Source of the DNA: Colias croceus
Lineage: Eukaryota; Arthropoda; Insecta; Lepidoptera; Pieridae
Reading direction: 5' to 3'
NCBI RefSeq assembly: GCF_905220415.1
Contig: NC_059537.1
Location: 2,097,989 to 2,161,988 of the forward strand
DNA: 64,000 nt
The stretch's first letter is position 1. Each line of letters begins with the position of its first letter. The notes below the pieces were generated by a model. The model saw only the letters and a program-made list of their open reading frames with translations, had not been told where the DNA came from and did not search any database. The position numbers and the translations under genes are program-made. Positions 22,080 to 33,801 of the stretch are shown here, one piece after another.

Positions 22080-22475
22080 AGCTTGACTTTTCATAATATT
22101 CTTATGACCATATCTATACATATAATAAATCTGTAGAAGGGTCAATTCTGTATATTGAAAATATTGAAAATATAAATAACAGGGGGTGTTACTGGATCGA
22201 TACCAAACCCAAATATGTGATTAAAAAAATTTTGTCTGTCTGGCCTAGCCGTATTTGGGTTCAATAGATAGGTACATTTATAAGATGTCATTGTCAGAGT
22301 TACTCAAAATGGGGAAATAAACCATCCACGCGAAGACCGACTTCCGCGCGGACGGAGTCGCGGGCGGAAGCTAGTTTTTAACATAAAAACATGTTTTTTT
22401 TCCAATAGTTACGATCTTTTGTCCAAGCTTGACTTTTCATAATATTCTGAAGACCATATTTTTAACATAAAAACA
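22080..22475 (+). repeat. Tandem duplication holding a filled and an empty Helitron site
   Basis: AGCTTGACTTTTCATAATAT...GACCATA followed by TTTTTAACATAAAAACATG occurs as an uninterrupted sequence at about 22429-22477 and as two halves flanking HEL-C (left half ending 22112, right half starting 22375). The unit length without the insert is about 85 bp. Confidence 0.85.
22113..22374 (+). mobile_element. HEL-C Helitron-like element with exact boundaries
   Basis: 262 bp, TCTATACATATAATAAATC to GTCGCGGGCGGAAGCTAG. Comparison with the empty site places it precisely between A (22112) and T (22375) with no target duplication, the Helitron insertion rule. It is an internally deleted form of the 12656-13142 copy. 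Confidence 0.9.
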
Positions 22476-24313
22476 TGTTTAGATCCTGAAATACTTTTTT
22501 TTATTCTTTATTCATTAAAATTTATCGAACGTTACGTGAATTCGATCGCAATTAACTTTTGACAAATCCAAGATGGCCGACGGGATTTTATGTGTATAGT
22601 TACATGATGAGTCGGCCCTTGTAGATGTATCGTGTTTATCCCAATTATACACAAGCGTAATGAATCCCCGGGGGCGAAAATCTCATATTGTCAGAGAAAC
22701 CTTTGTTTTTGTTTATGGCTTCGTGTTTGAGACGAAAGAGCAATGTTTCTGTTTGTGGTTATATAATTATAGGAAAGTTTGCGTTAAATTTATTTTAAAT
22801 TCGTGTTTAATTAGGATTGTTAAGGACGACGATAAAATTCTCGGCTTTTCTCAATACTTAGATAGAAAACCTACAGTTTTATTGGTAGGTAAATCGATTT
22901 CTATGGTTATGTGCCGCTATTATCCAGTTGTATAAAAATATTATAATTTTTAGTTATCTTCACCACTAATCGAATTTAGGATTTTCGGGACTTCATTTGA
23001 TACCCAGTACCCACTCTACAATAAGGCCAAGATGGCGACGCACTGTGGACGCCCTCAGCCCCACATATTGGACATATTATTAAGTAAGTCTACCATAAAG
23101 ATGAATGTTGCAAGTTTGATAATAGTTATGTGTTACCCAATATAAGTTTAAATGATTATAACAATTGCAAGAAATGTCATAGGTAATATTGTAATAATCT
23201 TTAGTATAGGTATTATATTGGTGTAGTATTATATTGTCTGCGATGTAGGTAAAGGTATTCGATTGATACACAGAATAAGGAAGCGCAAAATTGTGACAAT
23301 TTTTTTAACGACGCATTAATTTTTTATTCGTGTTTTCGAACGAAAACAATGTAAATTTATGGATATATCAGAAAGGAAGTAATTCGGAATGATATCGACG
23401 CTGAACAATCAACTGTTTTGTTATTTGGTAGCTTATAAATTTATGGCCCTGTGATTTGAAGAGCCTTTGATATTGTGGCATAAATTCCACCTTATTTGGA
23501 GCAATTGGGTCAATTTTGAAGCCCTCTTGAAATTATACAAATGTAAAAATACCATAGAAATTGTTTGATATCATCAGGCATTTTGATTGAATTCTGGAAT
23601 AAATATGAGTGCATAAAATATACTTTGAGTAAGTGCTTATTAATACTTAAAACGACTTTTTATAAAAATACTGTATACTATATATTTTTATAAAAATACA
23701 GATAAACAAAAACTATAAACAATTACTTCGATGTATACAGTGCATAATTACCATCAAAGGGGATATTATAATGTTAAGGGTCATTTAGCAAGCTTGAGTG
23801 TGGTACAGTTTAGCATAATACTAAATGAGGGTCCAGTTAAATTTATTAAACGACAAAAGATAAGAAAAGAAAGGAAAAAAGATCACAATGTGGATAAATG
23901 TACCCTTTCTGGGATAAGTGATTTAGCCGACAAATAAATTACTTCCTGCGCGACAAAATTTAATTTTGAACGTAAATTACGTCTCTTTTATTTTCGCTTG
24001 GACCTTTATTAATTTTATATTTTTCATTGCATCCGAGATAAATGTAAAAATTAGATTTTTTGGCACAATTGTGTTTATTAGCTAGCAATATTAAAATGGC
24101 TTCAAAAGTACAATGCCACATATATGTGGCATATATAATATCTCTATCTCTTGTTAGAAAATGTATAACCAAAAACCTCTAGATACGGCTACACAACATT
24201 TTATAATTTTATTTATACATTCGTTAGGTCTGAGAATAGATCTACGCTTGCCAGATCAGTTAGAATATAAAGTTGAAGGTTTAAACTATACGGTATTTAA
24301 AAAATATGACAAA
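22476..24313. other. No feature recognised
   Basis: Open runs of 60-91 codons (for example 22660-22935, +) lack any recognisable domain. A short direct repeat TTTTTATAAAAATAC occurs twice near 23650-23700. Confidence 0.45.
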
Positions 24314-24482
24314 TCTAATATATAAAAATCAATGCCACTTTTCGTTGTAATTCCATAACTCGAGAACGGCTGAACCGATTTCGATAATTCTTTTTTTATT
24401 ATATTCCTTGAAGTACGAGGATGGTTCTTATGTAGAGAAAACGTTAATATGTACCACGGGCGAAGCCGGGGCGGACCGCTAG
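24314..24482 (+). mobile_element. HEL-D Helitron-like element, full length
   Basis: 169 bp from TCTAATATATAAAAATC (after A) to GCGGACCGCTAG (before T). Very similar to the minus-strand copy at 2430-2598. Confidence 0.8.
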
Positions 24483-25350
24483 TATCACATAACTTTTAAT
24501 TAACAAAAAGTTGTCGTGAAAATCTAAAAACACCTAAAACTAAATTTATTTCACGTAACGAGAAACTAGTTCACTTAAAATGTGCAACTCCAAATAAAAC
24601 TGTATCAAATTAAATAAGTTTAAACCCGAATGAATTATAAGCAGATTCGTATAATCCTAAATATTTTATTAAAAAGTAAAATAACGTGTCCTGTTATAAT
24701 AATATACATCTGAGCTTTTAGTCTATTTGTTTATCTGTCTATGGCTACAAAATACATAAATTGTACTGCATACAGCTCATTTTAAGATTGATAGATAAGT
24801 TCAGTAGCAAAATAATTATTGTCGTACTTGCTGCTTGCTCTTGCTCTTGTTCAAAAAATGATTTTTTAAATGATGCTAAATTTTAAGCTAGAATTGCAGA
24901 TAATATTGTACTTAACTTATCTTTTAATTTTATGAATCAAAATAAATAGCTAATTTATTTTCTTTATTTTAAGTGATTATTAATAAAAAGTATGTACTAT
25001 AATAATTTGTCTTGTACTCGTGCCTTTAAAACACCAAAACTTAATTACTAGAAGCATGTGAAGAATTTAATATAGGTGGTAACGTGCTCATACGTTCCAA
25101 TTACGCGAAAATCTTTTTATATCCATACTTGTGCAAATCCGTATATTCAATACGAATAAATGAAAAATTTTACGATTAAAAAAAACAAGTACTGACTACT
25201 GAGTGAAGTAGATATGAAGTATGGGGCTTAAATTTTTTACTTATGCAAATTATTGAATGGAGTTTTTGTTGTTACAAGAGGAATAATATCAGTTGTATTA
25301 CTAGTACCTATTATATTATCTATGGTCATTCTATTGTTGTATTATGTATT
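24483..25350. other. No feature recognised
   Basis: AT-rich spacer. Confidence 0.5.
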
Positions 25351-25560
25351 GATTCGGTAGTGCAGTGGTAAGTATATTACACCAAAGAGCGTAGGTTCGA
25401 ACTTCGATGGAGACTAATGAAAAAAGAGAGCGCGTGTGCCGAGCACATAATTTGTCAAAAGTGAAACTTCTTTGGCAGGATTCTATACCAAAATCGTCGC
25501 CTTACTCCATGACGCGACCTTGAAATTTTACTCTCAACGCGCCTAAATAAATTTCACTTC
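25351..25560 (+). mobile_element. SINE-S with tRNA-like head
   Basis: Head with A box TAGTGCAGTGG (25358-25368) and B box GGTTCGAACTT (25394-25404), then GAGCGCGTGTGCCGAGCAC, then a body beginning AAAGTGAAACTTCTTTGGC and ending in the inverted counterpart GCCTAAATAAATTTCACTT. The body pieces recur head-less at 6047, 17927, 41458 and 53465. The inverted ends of the body resemble those of a MITE, so the SINE body may derive from one. Confidence 0.65.
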
Positions 25561-28016
25561 AAAATGCATTGGTCTAGCAGGTTAAAAATGATCATAAATG
25601 AAATTTTGAAGCAGATGTAATTTGCATACGGTACTTCAAAAAAAGCTTGCTTTGAAAAAGTTAGATATAGAATTGATCTACACTATATCCCACCAGAGGT
25701 CATGAGCATTACTTCAGTAAAAGTAACTTTTTTTCTATTTTTTTATTTCTAAAATAGGTAAAACAAACATATGCCCAAAATATGCAGCCAAATGCAAATT
25801 ATATGAAAACACGAGGAAAGTAAACACGGCTGTTTGATATTCGTGTTTTAGAGGGCCATTAAAAAGCAGTAAAGGGGCGAAGGCTTCATTAAGTCCCGTC
25901 AGAGTGGCCGCGACGTGACGGGAATATCGTGGCAACGGTATGGAAACGGTTCCAAACTGGTATGGTATGGTATGGAAACGATTTTTGAAAGATACATGAA
26001 ACGATATTTTGGAATAAATCTATGAGGGGATCTCAATCTCAAGAAAAAGATTAAACATAAAAAACGTCTTATTTTTCTAAAATATTTTTATGCACATTAT
26101 TATGATTGATACATTTTTTTAAACTTCGTACCGTCTATGTTTTATAATTGTTGTCCTTTAGTCCTCTATAACTTTACATATATTTTAATGGAAGTATTCC
26201 TATTTTTTGTTTTTTTTTTGTCACTTCAAATAAACATTTCACATATTTGTCCATAACTGTCTTATCAATATTACTATTATTTACGAAGTAACTATTCTCT
26301 AATCTGTGCTATTATGTTACATCAAAACACCGATCTGAACATCCAATAAAGTATGGGTAATCAAATCTTATAATATTGCTTACAAAGGATCGCACATCCA
26401 GATAGGGTCGCTTGAAGTTTGCAATATGACAAGCGTAATTGAGAAAAATTACGTCGACGCCCGCACGTCGCCGTGACGTTAGCGTGACTAACAAATTTCA
26501 AAATCACGTTATAGAAGTAAAACTTCTTTAGACCAAGGTCAAAAAAAAATTGACCTTGAAAAGAAGACCTTGAAGCCCATGAGGCCATGAGGCCCATGAC
26601 GCCCATGTCACTTTGGCCTCCTAATAACTACCTTCAGCTACAAAAATCTCACCAATAAATCACATCATTGCGATGTGAAAGATAGACAAACACACACTTT
26701 CATATTATTTATTATATTAGTAAAGATAAGTATTATAAAAAGTAAAATAAGTAGTTAAAAACCTATTAATAACATCTCTAAATCATATCTCATAACTGTG
26801 TTGCGAAATCTTCTAAACAATAGATTGTACTATTCATTTGGTCCAGTCGCCATTTTTCATAAATCTCTTTGTGTTTGCCCAGTCTGATAAATACGAAAAA
26901 GTACGGATAATTCGTTTTCCATTTGATTCAAAGAACTGTGTTCATTTATTTCTATTTCATGCAAATATTGAACGTTGGAAGCAATAAGTGTTTTTTTGTG
27001 TTCACAATTTGTAATTAAAATACGAAAATTCTAATGTTTTCTTGTTAGTTTATACGTAAGTTAAGAAAAGTAGATTTGCTCAATTGTAGATACAATTTAA
27101 AAAAAAAGTATTTATATTATTGTAAATATTATAGAATACATAGCATTCAAAATTGAAAAAAAAAACTTTTTTAATCAAAGCATCCCTTTCTTATATAAAA
27201 ATTGATAGATTGATTTTACTTACCACAAGCTGTGCAATTTACTTATTCAGCCGAGATGCTACTGTTATGCCTTCATTTCGGTACGCGCCCATATGCGACA
27301 CTGAAAAGATTTTAAAGCTCTGTATAGAGCTACGAAGATTTAGACAGAACGATTATTTACTCAGTCTTTTTTCTATCTTACTAAATTGATACAATTTTGA
27401 CAATGTATTTAGTCAGCTTGTGTATATTAGCTTCGAACGTTCTGTGTTATATTCATGAAGAATTTTGAAGAATGTATGATACATAATAATATTAATTCGT
27501 GTCATTAAATACGATTTTTGTTGATGCTCTGTTCTGAATTTGACTCAAAGTGTGAACAATCCGCACCAGGCGTTATTAGAAATCATCAATTTAATAACTA
27601 ATAACACAATCATGACGATCATATTTCATCAAAATAAATACCATTCAGATGACTTATTTGTTATAATTTATCTTTGCACAAAAGTAATTAACGTGTGAAG
27701 ACAATCTCAAAAAGAAGCCTTTTTCAATCTACTTACCTACCATAAAGCTACCCATCTCTTTCCCTCACTGCCTCGTCTATACCTTCCTATATCTCGGTAT
27801 TAAATCGAGCGCGGTTTTCAAAGGCAATATTGCGACTTTGTGGGGCATTTATTAAACGTCCAGGTGCACCGAATATTAAAACCTTACAGCGCGTTTTATG
27901 TTGCGTCTACAGCGATCGATCTGGCTTTCATACATCAAGGGCTTTTTCAATGTCCAAGATGGTATCCTACTTTAAAAAGAACTTTGTATGTATCTTTGTT
28001 GCCTATATTAAAAATA
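25561..28016. other. No gene; one HEL-B 5' end remnant
   Basis: 26684-26722 reads CACACTTTCATATTATTTAT then ATATTAGTA, a minus-strand HEL-B start remnant. GCCCATGAGGCCATGAGGCC near 26575-26610 is a small internal duplication. Overlapping open runs at 27830-28036 show no domain. Confidence 0.4.
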
Positions 28017-28145
28017 AATATATAGGATTTTTATGAAATTTTGTATGCAGGTAGGTTATAGTCAGGATAATCTGCTGCATCGCATCGGGCTGCATCCTAT
28101 CCGGGTACTACCGACTACGTGAGTATAGCCGCGGGCTCCAGCTAG
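28017..28145 (+). mobile_element. Helitron-like 3' end fragment
   Basis: Ends AGCCGCGGGCTCCAGCTAG before T, with CTGCATCGCATCGGGCTGC upstream. Fits the CTAG rule, but the family is not otherwise present in the window. Confidence 0.4.
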
Positions 28146-31100
28146 TCTTTCTCTTCTAATATTATAAGGCTTAAGGGTCGGTTTAGTTGGTTGTTAATCT
28201 AAAAAACTATCTGTGTATAGCTGTGTTAATTATTATCCATTCAATTACCAAATTCATTCTTCTTATTAACCAAATTAAAATATCATCATCAGAGCTCAAT
28301 AATTATTCGTACAGTAAACTTAGACTTCTGATGGTGATATATTATGATATCTAATATTTAATTCATATAATATGTCCTCTGTCCTCTAAAGTTAAAACTA
28401 AGAAATGTTCTTGATTAATCGTCAGATTCTAAAGTAGGGCATAAACTCCAACTAAGTGACACGTTGCCTTGTCAACCCTTGTCTTATGAATACATACTAC
28501 CAATCATACTGCATTTACTTTACCGGAAAAATTATTATTTATAATATTTCAATCGAATTAATTATTTAGTCCCAATTGAAAATTCGCAAAACATGACAAT
28601 TTATAAAAAAGCACCTAGAATCACAGATTGTTGTTAGAATTCTTTGCGATCAAGTAAATATAGAACCGTATCGAATCGTAAACATGCTAATCTCATAACT
28701 GTCTAAAGAAAAATCGCATAGAAAATATAAAATATACCACTAATCGCTTTTCTGCTTAGAAGGCATTAGAGTTATACCGAATTAACTCTACGGCTTTCCG
28801 TCGTTTGTATTTTCTATGCAACCTAAGAAAATAGATTCAAATGATCTTCCATTCATACAAAATTATGCACATCTGAATTCTATCACCATAAAATGCATCC
28901 TGAAAATTCCCGGAATAGCGGGAAATATTTTCGCGTTATATGCAAGCTCTTAAATCGATTACCTCGTACTTCTGTGCGATCATTCCCTTGATAAATATCT
29001 ACATTAGCATTAAACTATGTAAATTGGGGTACTTGTTGCGCCTGGCTTATTGCCAGAGTATAAATCTGATACCCGGCGTCGGCTGAGTTTCACTAATTCG
29101 CACTGAAACTTGTGGTTTCAGGAATTTGGAATGCTCCAGAGAGTTCTGAAATAGGCTTCTTAGTTGGAAAAGCCAGGTCAGCTGTTTTATTATTCGTTCA
29201 GGTTAATTGTTTTTGTTCGATGGTAACATGCAAACTTTAAATAGTCACATAATGCTGCAACTTTCTGCTTACATGCGTGAAACAACGCCAAATAAAATAA
29301 GTTTTTGTTTTTACCGCAAAATAGTTCCTATGAAAACATGCTTTATATAGTAATCCTAAATAACAGGATAGTAACATGTTTATCAGATGTAAATTAAATA
29401 GGTATTTAAAAAGTTTATTAATCGATTTCGTACATGATAACAAGCCCATAAGCTAAACATTTCATATAATTCTATAGAATTAACTTAATTTTCTAATAAA
29501 CTGAAGAATCTGAAGAAACTGAAGAAATCTGAAAGCATCTTTAAACGACATGCGCAGACAATTTATTCAAAAGTTGTTCATTAAAATCTAAACTAAACAC
29601 GCTCGAGCCACATCGTATCTATTCAACCAACCCACAGAAAACTGTATACTCTGATAAATAGCAAAGTAAATAATGAAGTTATTCCATGAATATTATAGTT
29701 GGAGCCACGTCGACAAACTTTCGATGTCACGGTTCAAAGTTGCGGAAATAGTATAACCATAGTATAACTACGGACACAGCGGCTTAGAGTTGTGGTCACA
29801 AGTTCTAGAAAGAACGTCAACTTTGGTGGCCGTTAAAATTTGGTGTCGAAAGTTGGACACTGAACGGGCTTAAAATTTAACGCGCTTGTTCAATTTAGAT
29901 GCTATGAAGCTGGTGTTTATAGTGGGAATTATAGTGTTTGATGGTAGTTTTTAGATTGAAGTTTATTTACTTTGTTCAGAAGATCTAAAAACACCTTAAA
30001 TGCAGTTAATTAAACGCTTATGCTAAGGTTAAATGTGATGAAAATGAGTGTTCGTTCGCATATAATACGTGTATCTGAATATTTTATTCTTAACGCGTAT
30101 TTGAATGACGGTATCTAATATTTATTTACATGAAACTATTCTAAATTTATCTAATACATGGTTAGATATTTCCAATATTAATTACTTTTGCCAATGCAAA
30201 TATTATGGTTCCATATACGATATTAATTAATTCTGTAAAAGACGATCCGCCTTGAAACTGCGAACGCAAATAACGTAGTAATATAACCTGCCAAATATAT
30301 TAATATATTCGGTTGAAACGTAGATTATACAGGGAGCAATGTATTAGTCAGTTGGAACGTTGTTCAAGCAGATTTGCAAACAAATGGATTCATGGCAACT
30401 AAGAGAAACTAATTCTGAACTGCCAATAACTGCTCAAATGTATGATCCGGCGTGCATATGAATTAGGTTAGATTTACAGAGCTTACAACTTTGATACATT
30501 GAAAGTATGCATATATTATTTTATAGTCCTCTGAAATGTTTTTAGTATCTTATACATCAATATGGTTCTATCTAACGTTTAGATATTGTTGTTAGCACCT
30601 ATAACAGCATCATCTATGAGTCTTTTAAATGTCGTGTGCATTTGTAATTGGGATATAATTTAAATGTTCTTGGATTATATTCTGTTACTGTGCCTTCTAT
30701 AAATATACCTGTATGTACCTTAAACAATCCGCCTTGTATAGAAAGGAATAAGAAAACTAATACACATTATAAATAAAAATATTAATGAACTATAATGGCA
30801 GCTATATCTCTCTGAAAGTGAGCCATCAGAAAGCATGTTTTGAATGGAAAACAATTCTGTAAAACAAGCCATTACCAAAGCTTGCCAAAATATAACTGTT
30901 GAAATGAATAGGTACATTTCTTTCCACTATTTATTCTGGCCACTATCTTGATAACGCAAAACTTTACCCCATAAACTAAGCTGCCAAAAGAAATTCAATA
31001 ACATTTAAGTGCCATAAGATGTTCAAAACTTTCTTATCTACAAAATTACCACGATTAAACTGCTTTTGAATGTTGAAAAAATAAAGAACACTTTCATAAG

Positions 31101-31423
31101 GATCCTCCAATAAGTCTCCGTGTAATGAAAAAGCTGTCAGTGTTTAATTAGCTACCCTTTCGAACTTTAAAAGTTGTGGAGTGTGCTGTGAATACAAATA
31201 TTTTTGAAAAGAAAAATGTATCTGAGGGGCACTCGACAGTTCTCTCATTGGATGCTAAGTGCAACTTGAAAGTTTATCTTATTTATTTCCAACTGATTTA
31301 CTATTTTGAGGATTCATATATTTACGAGTTAGGTAAACAAATAGTATATTCTGTTGGTATTATTTTTTATTCTTTTATCGTACTATAAACATTAACATTG
31401 TACTGCATTGAGTATGATGGATG
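28146..31423. other. No feature recognised over 3.3 kb
   Basis: The longest repeat-poor stretch of the window. I see no exon or element. Short open frames (29237-29449, 30720-30917, 31176-31388) are AT-rich and unassignable. Being free of young repeats, it is where conserved non-coding sequence would be easiest to find. Confidence 0.5.
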
Positions 31424-31702
31424 GATAATAAATAAATATTTTAATAATAATAAATACTTCAGGACAATTTACACACACGACACGATCTGATCCCATACTA
31501 AGCTTTCGCTTGTATTATGGAAACCAGATGGCTGATAAACCCTACAAATATAATTTTAAATAAATACTTAATAGATAATTAATTAACACCCAGACATAGA
31601 GCAAACATCTATGTTCATCACACAAATTTTTGCCCTGGGTGGGAATCGAACCCACGACCTCGTTTGGAAGGCAGGGTCACTACCAACCAAGCCAACCGGT
31701 CA
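31424..31702 (-). mobile_element. tRNA-derived SINE with (TAA)n tail
   Basis: Minus strand: A-box-like TTGGCTTGGTTGGTAG, B box GGGTTCGATTCCC (31641-31653), then GTGTGATGAACAT and TCTGGGTGTTAAT, ending in TTATTATTATT. The body matches the SINE at 56698-56969. Confidence 0.8.
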
Positions 31703-31718
31703 GTCAATGGAGAATCCA

Positions 31719-31900
31719 TTTGTTACTCAAGTTTACGCAAGTACTACTGAACCGATTACAATGAATTTAGGTATGTAGCTAGCTGAAGAACCAGAATAAG
31801 ACATAGGCTACTTTTTATCCCGGAAATCCCACAGGAACGGGAACTATGCGGGTTTTTCTATGAAAACGCGGGCGAAGCCGCGTGCATATATATAGTCTAG
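31719..31900 (+). mobile_element. HEL-B fragment
   Basis: 5'-truncated (starts in TTACTCAAGTTTACGC) and directly follows the SINE head. Keeps GCGGGCGAAGCCGCG and ends TATAGTCTAG. Confidence 0.6.
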
Positions 31901-32044
31901 TATTATATAAATCCAAAAGGAGAATGGCAAACTCCCATAGGACTCTGGGCCTGATCGTTACACTGATGATTTATGGGTGATTAAATAGATAAAAATATAC
32001 AGACTCTATGAATATAATAATTATAGATCTTTTCTATTATTCTA

Positions 32045-33128
32045 GGAGGTAGCAACGTTGACAAGTGAGCATTTTAGTATAGTTGGTTCTTTGATATGCT
32101 GTTCCTCTTGCTATTTCGGTTACAGTCCGGGCTGTCTGGCTGGCCGCAGTGGTTGCGTTTAATAGTGCGCATCTCATCTGCACAGGAAAATATCCTTAAT
32201 TTAAAGTCATTTTTTAACGCGTAATTTTTAATCGTTTGCCTTTAGATAGATCCATTAGACATACATTTTTTATTGCAAGACGTTTTTTTCGTTGTTAAAT
32301 AGGTGCCAGACGCAATTTTTATTTCAAAATAATTAAAATATCATCGAAATAAGTGAAATTCCATCAACATGAGTCCCAGTGAAGGATAAGTAATCACTGT
32401 GTTACTTATACTATATATAATATTCATTTTACTATTTACAGTTTTTTTGCAACAATCTACCATATCGCCTCCTTTTTCCCAACGAACCTCAAATAGGACG
32501 TTAATGTAAACTTGATAAAAACCAAATTTCATCAAGAAATTAAAGACTTTTTAACGGATTTTAAACGCGATTTCTTCATTGTATTATTTTCCCAAGTCTT
32601 TAATTTCAAAGTGTATAATACTCGCGTAAAATCAAACACTAGAAAATACAAATATCATCAAATTCATATTTATACCCAAAAGTGTAATAAATATGAAACC
32701 ATCTATTAAAAATATTAGTTTACTAATTATTCAATATAAGTATTAAAAAAGGATAATAGAATATAAATAATAAAGTTATTACTTATCCTTCACTGGGACT
32801 CATGTTGATGGAATTTCACTTATTTCGATGACATTTTAGTTATTTTGAAATAAAAATTGCGTCTGGCACCTATTTAACAACGAAAAAAACGTCTTGCAAT
32901 AAAAAATGTATGTCTAATGGATCTATCTAAAGGCAAACGATTAAAAATTACGCGTTAAAAAATGACTTTAAATTAAGGATATTTTCCTGTGCAGATGAGA
33001 TGCGCACTATTAAACGCAACCACTGCGGCCAGCCAGACAGCCCGGACTGTAACCGAAATAGCAAGAGGAACAGCATATCAAAGAACCAACTATACTAAAA
33101 TGACTTTTTTTTAAACGTTGCTAGCTCC
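32045..33128. mobile_element. FB1 foldback element with 350-bp inverted arms
   Basis: Left arm 32045-32394 and right arm 32778-33128 are near-identical reverse complements; spacer 32395-32777. Outer ends read GGAGGTAGCAACGTT and, on the other strand, GGAGCTAGCAACGTT. The first about 35 bp of the arms are the most diverged. The spacer holds a further 14-bp inverted pair GAAATTAAAGACTT/AAGTCTTTAATTTC. No transposase frame and no clear target duplication. Confidence 0.85.
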
Positions 33129-33196
33129 CGTACTATATGGGATAGCAGAGATATTGGGATATTGATTAAGATCAATTTTGAATATAACGTTACTAA

Positions 33197-33798
33197 GGCC
33201 CTTCTGCCATTAGGTACGATTCTTCTAGAATACGATACTCGCGTAGAATACTACTTAGATATTTGCTGGCTACCCGATGCTCGCATATTATGCGACTGAA
33301 AAATGACTAAATTCATCATTATTGTGCCTCGTTTTTGTAGACCGACGTTATAATAATAATAATTCATTTATTTATTGCAACAACAGTTACGTCGTTATGT
33401 CGAGCAATCAGCAATTCCAGTGACGAAGAAGCTCTTGCAGTTTTTCTTTTTTATAGAAATAGAAGACGCCAACGTAAGAGTAAGAACTAAGAAGTACTGG
33501 ATTCATCCATATATTGAAAGAAACATAAATTGTAGATTTTTTGTAGCCGAACGAGAACTACAACATGATGATTAGATATTTTTATCTTTCTAACGAAGAG
33601 ATACGCGCGAGAGTCGAGACGCGATGCAAAAGCGACCGACACGGTGAGTAGTGCTATACGAGTCGCGGACGTGTAGGATAGCAGTAGCGTAGTGTGCGAG
33701 CCTACATAAAAATGTATGTGAGATACTCCGCGGCGACTAGTCTCCGAGACTTGCAGGATACTTGAATCGCCTATGCGTATCGTAATGGGAGAAGGGCC
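33197..33798 (+). mobile_element. PIF/Harbinger relic 1 with TAA target duplication
   Basis: TAA at 33194-33196 and 33799-33801 flanks 602 bp whose ends are GGCCCTTCTGCCATTA and, inverted, GGCCCTTCTCCCATTA. Three-base TWA duplications with GG-starting inverted repeats are typical of PIF/Harbinger. The inside holds a short transposase remnant. Confidence 0.75.
33460..33575 (+). pseudogene. Harbinger transposase N-terminal remnant
   Basis: In frame, KKYWIHPYIERN is followed by FFVAERELQHDD and a stop at 33573. The W-[IV]-[HR]-P...R...L/V..EL..D pattern is the conserved N-terminal motif of insect Harbinger/HARBI1-type proteins upstream of the DDE domain. The open run begins further upstream (about 33375) without a convincing ATG. 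The DDE domain is absent. Assignment rests on this motif plus the TAA-flanked ends. Confidence 0.55.
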
Positions 33799-33801
33799 TA
33801 A

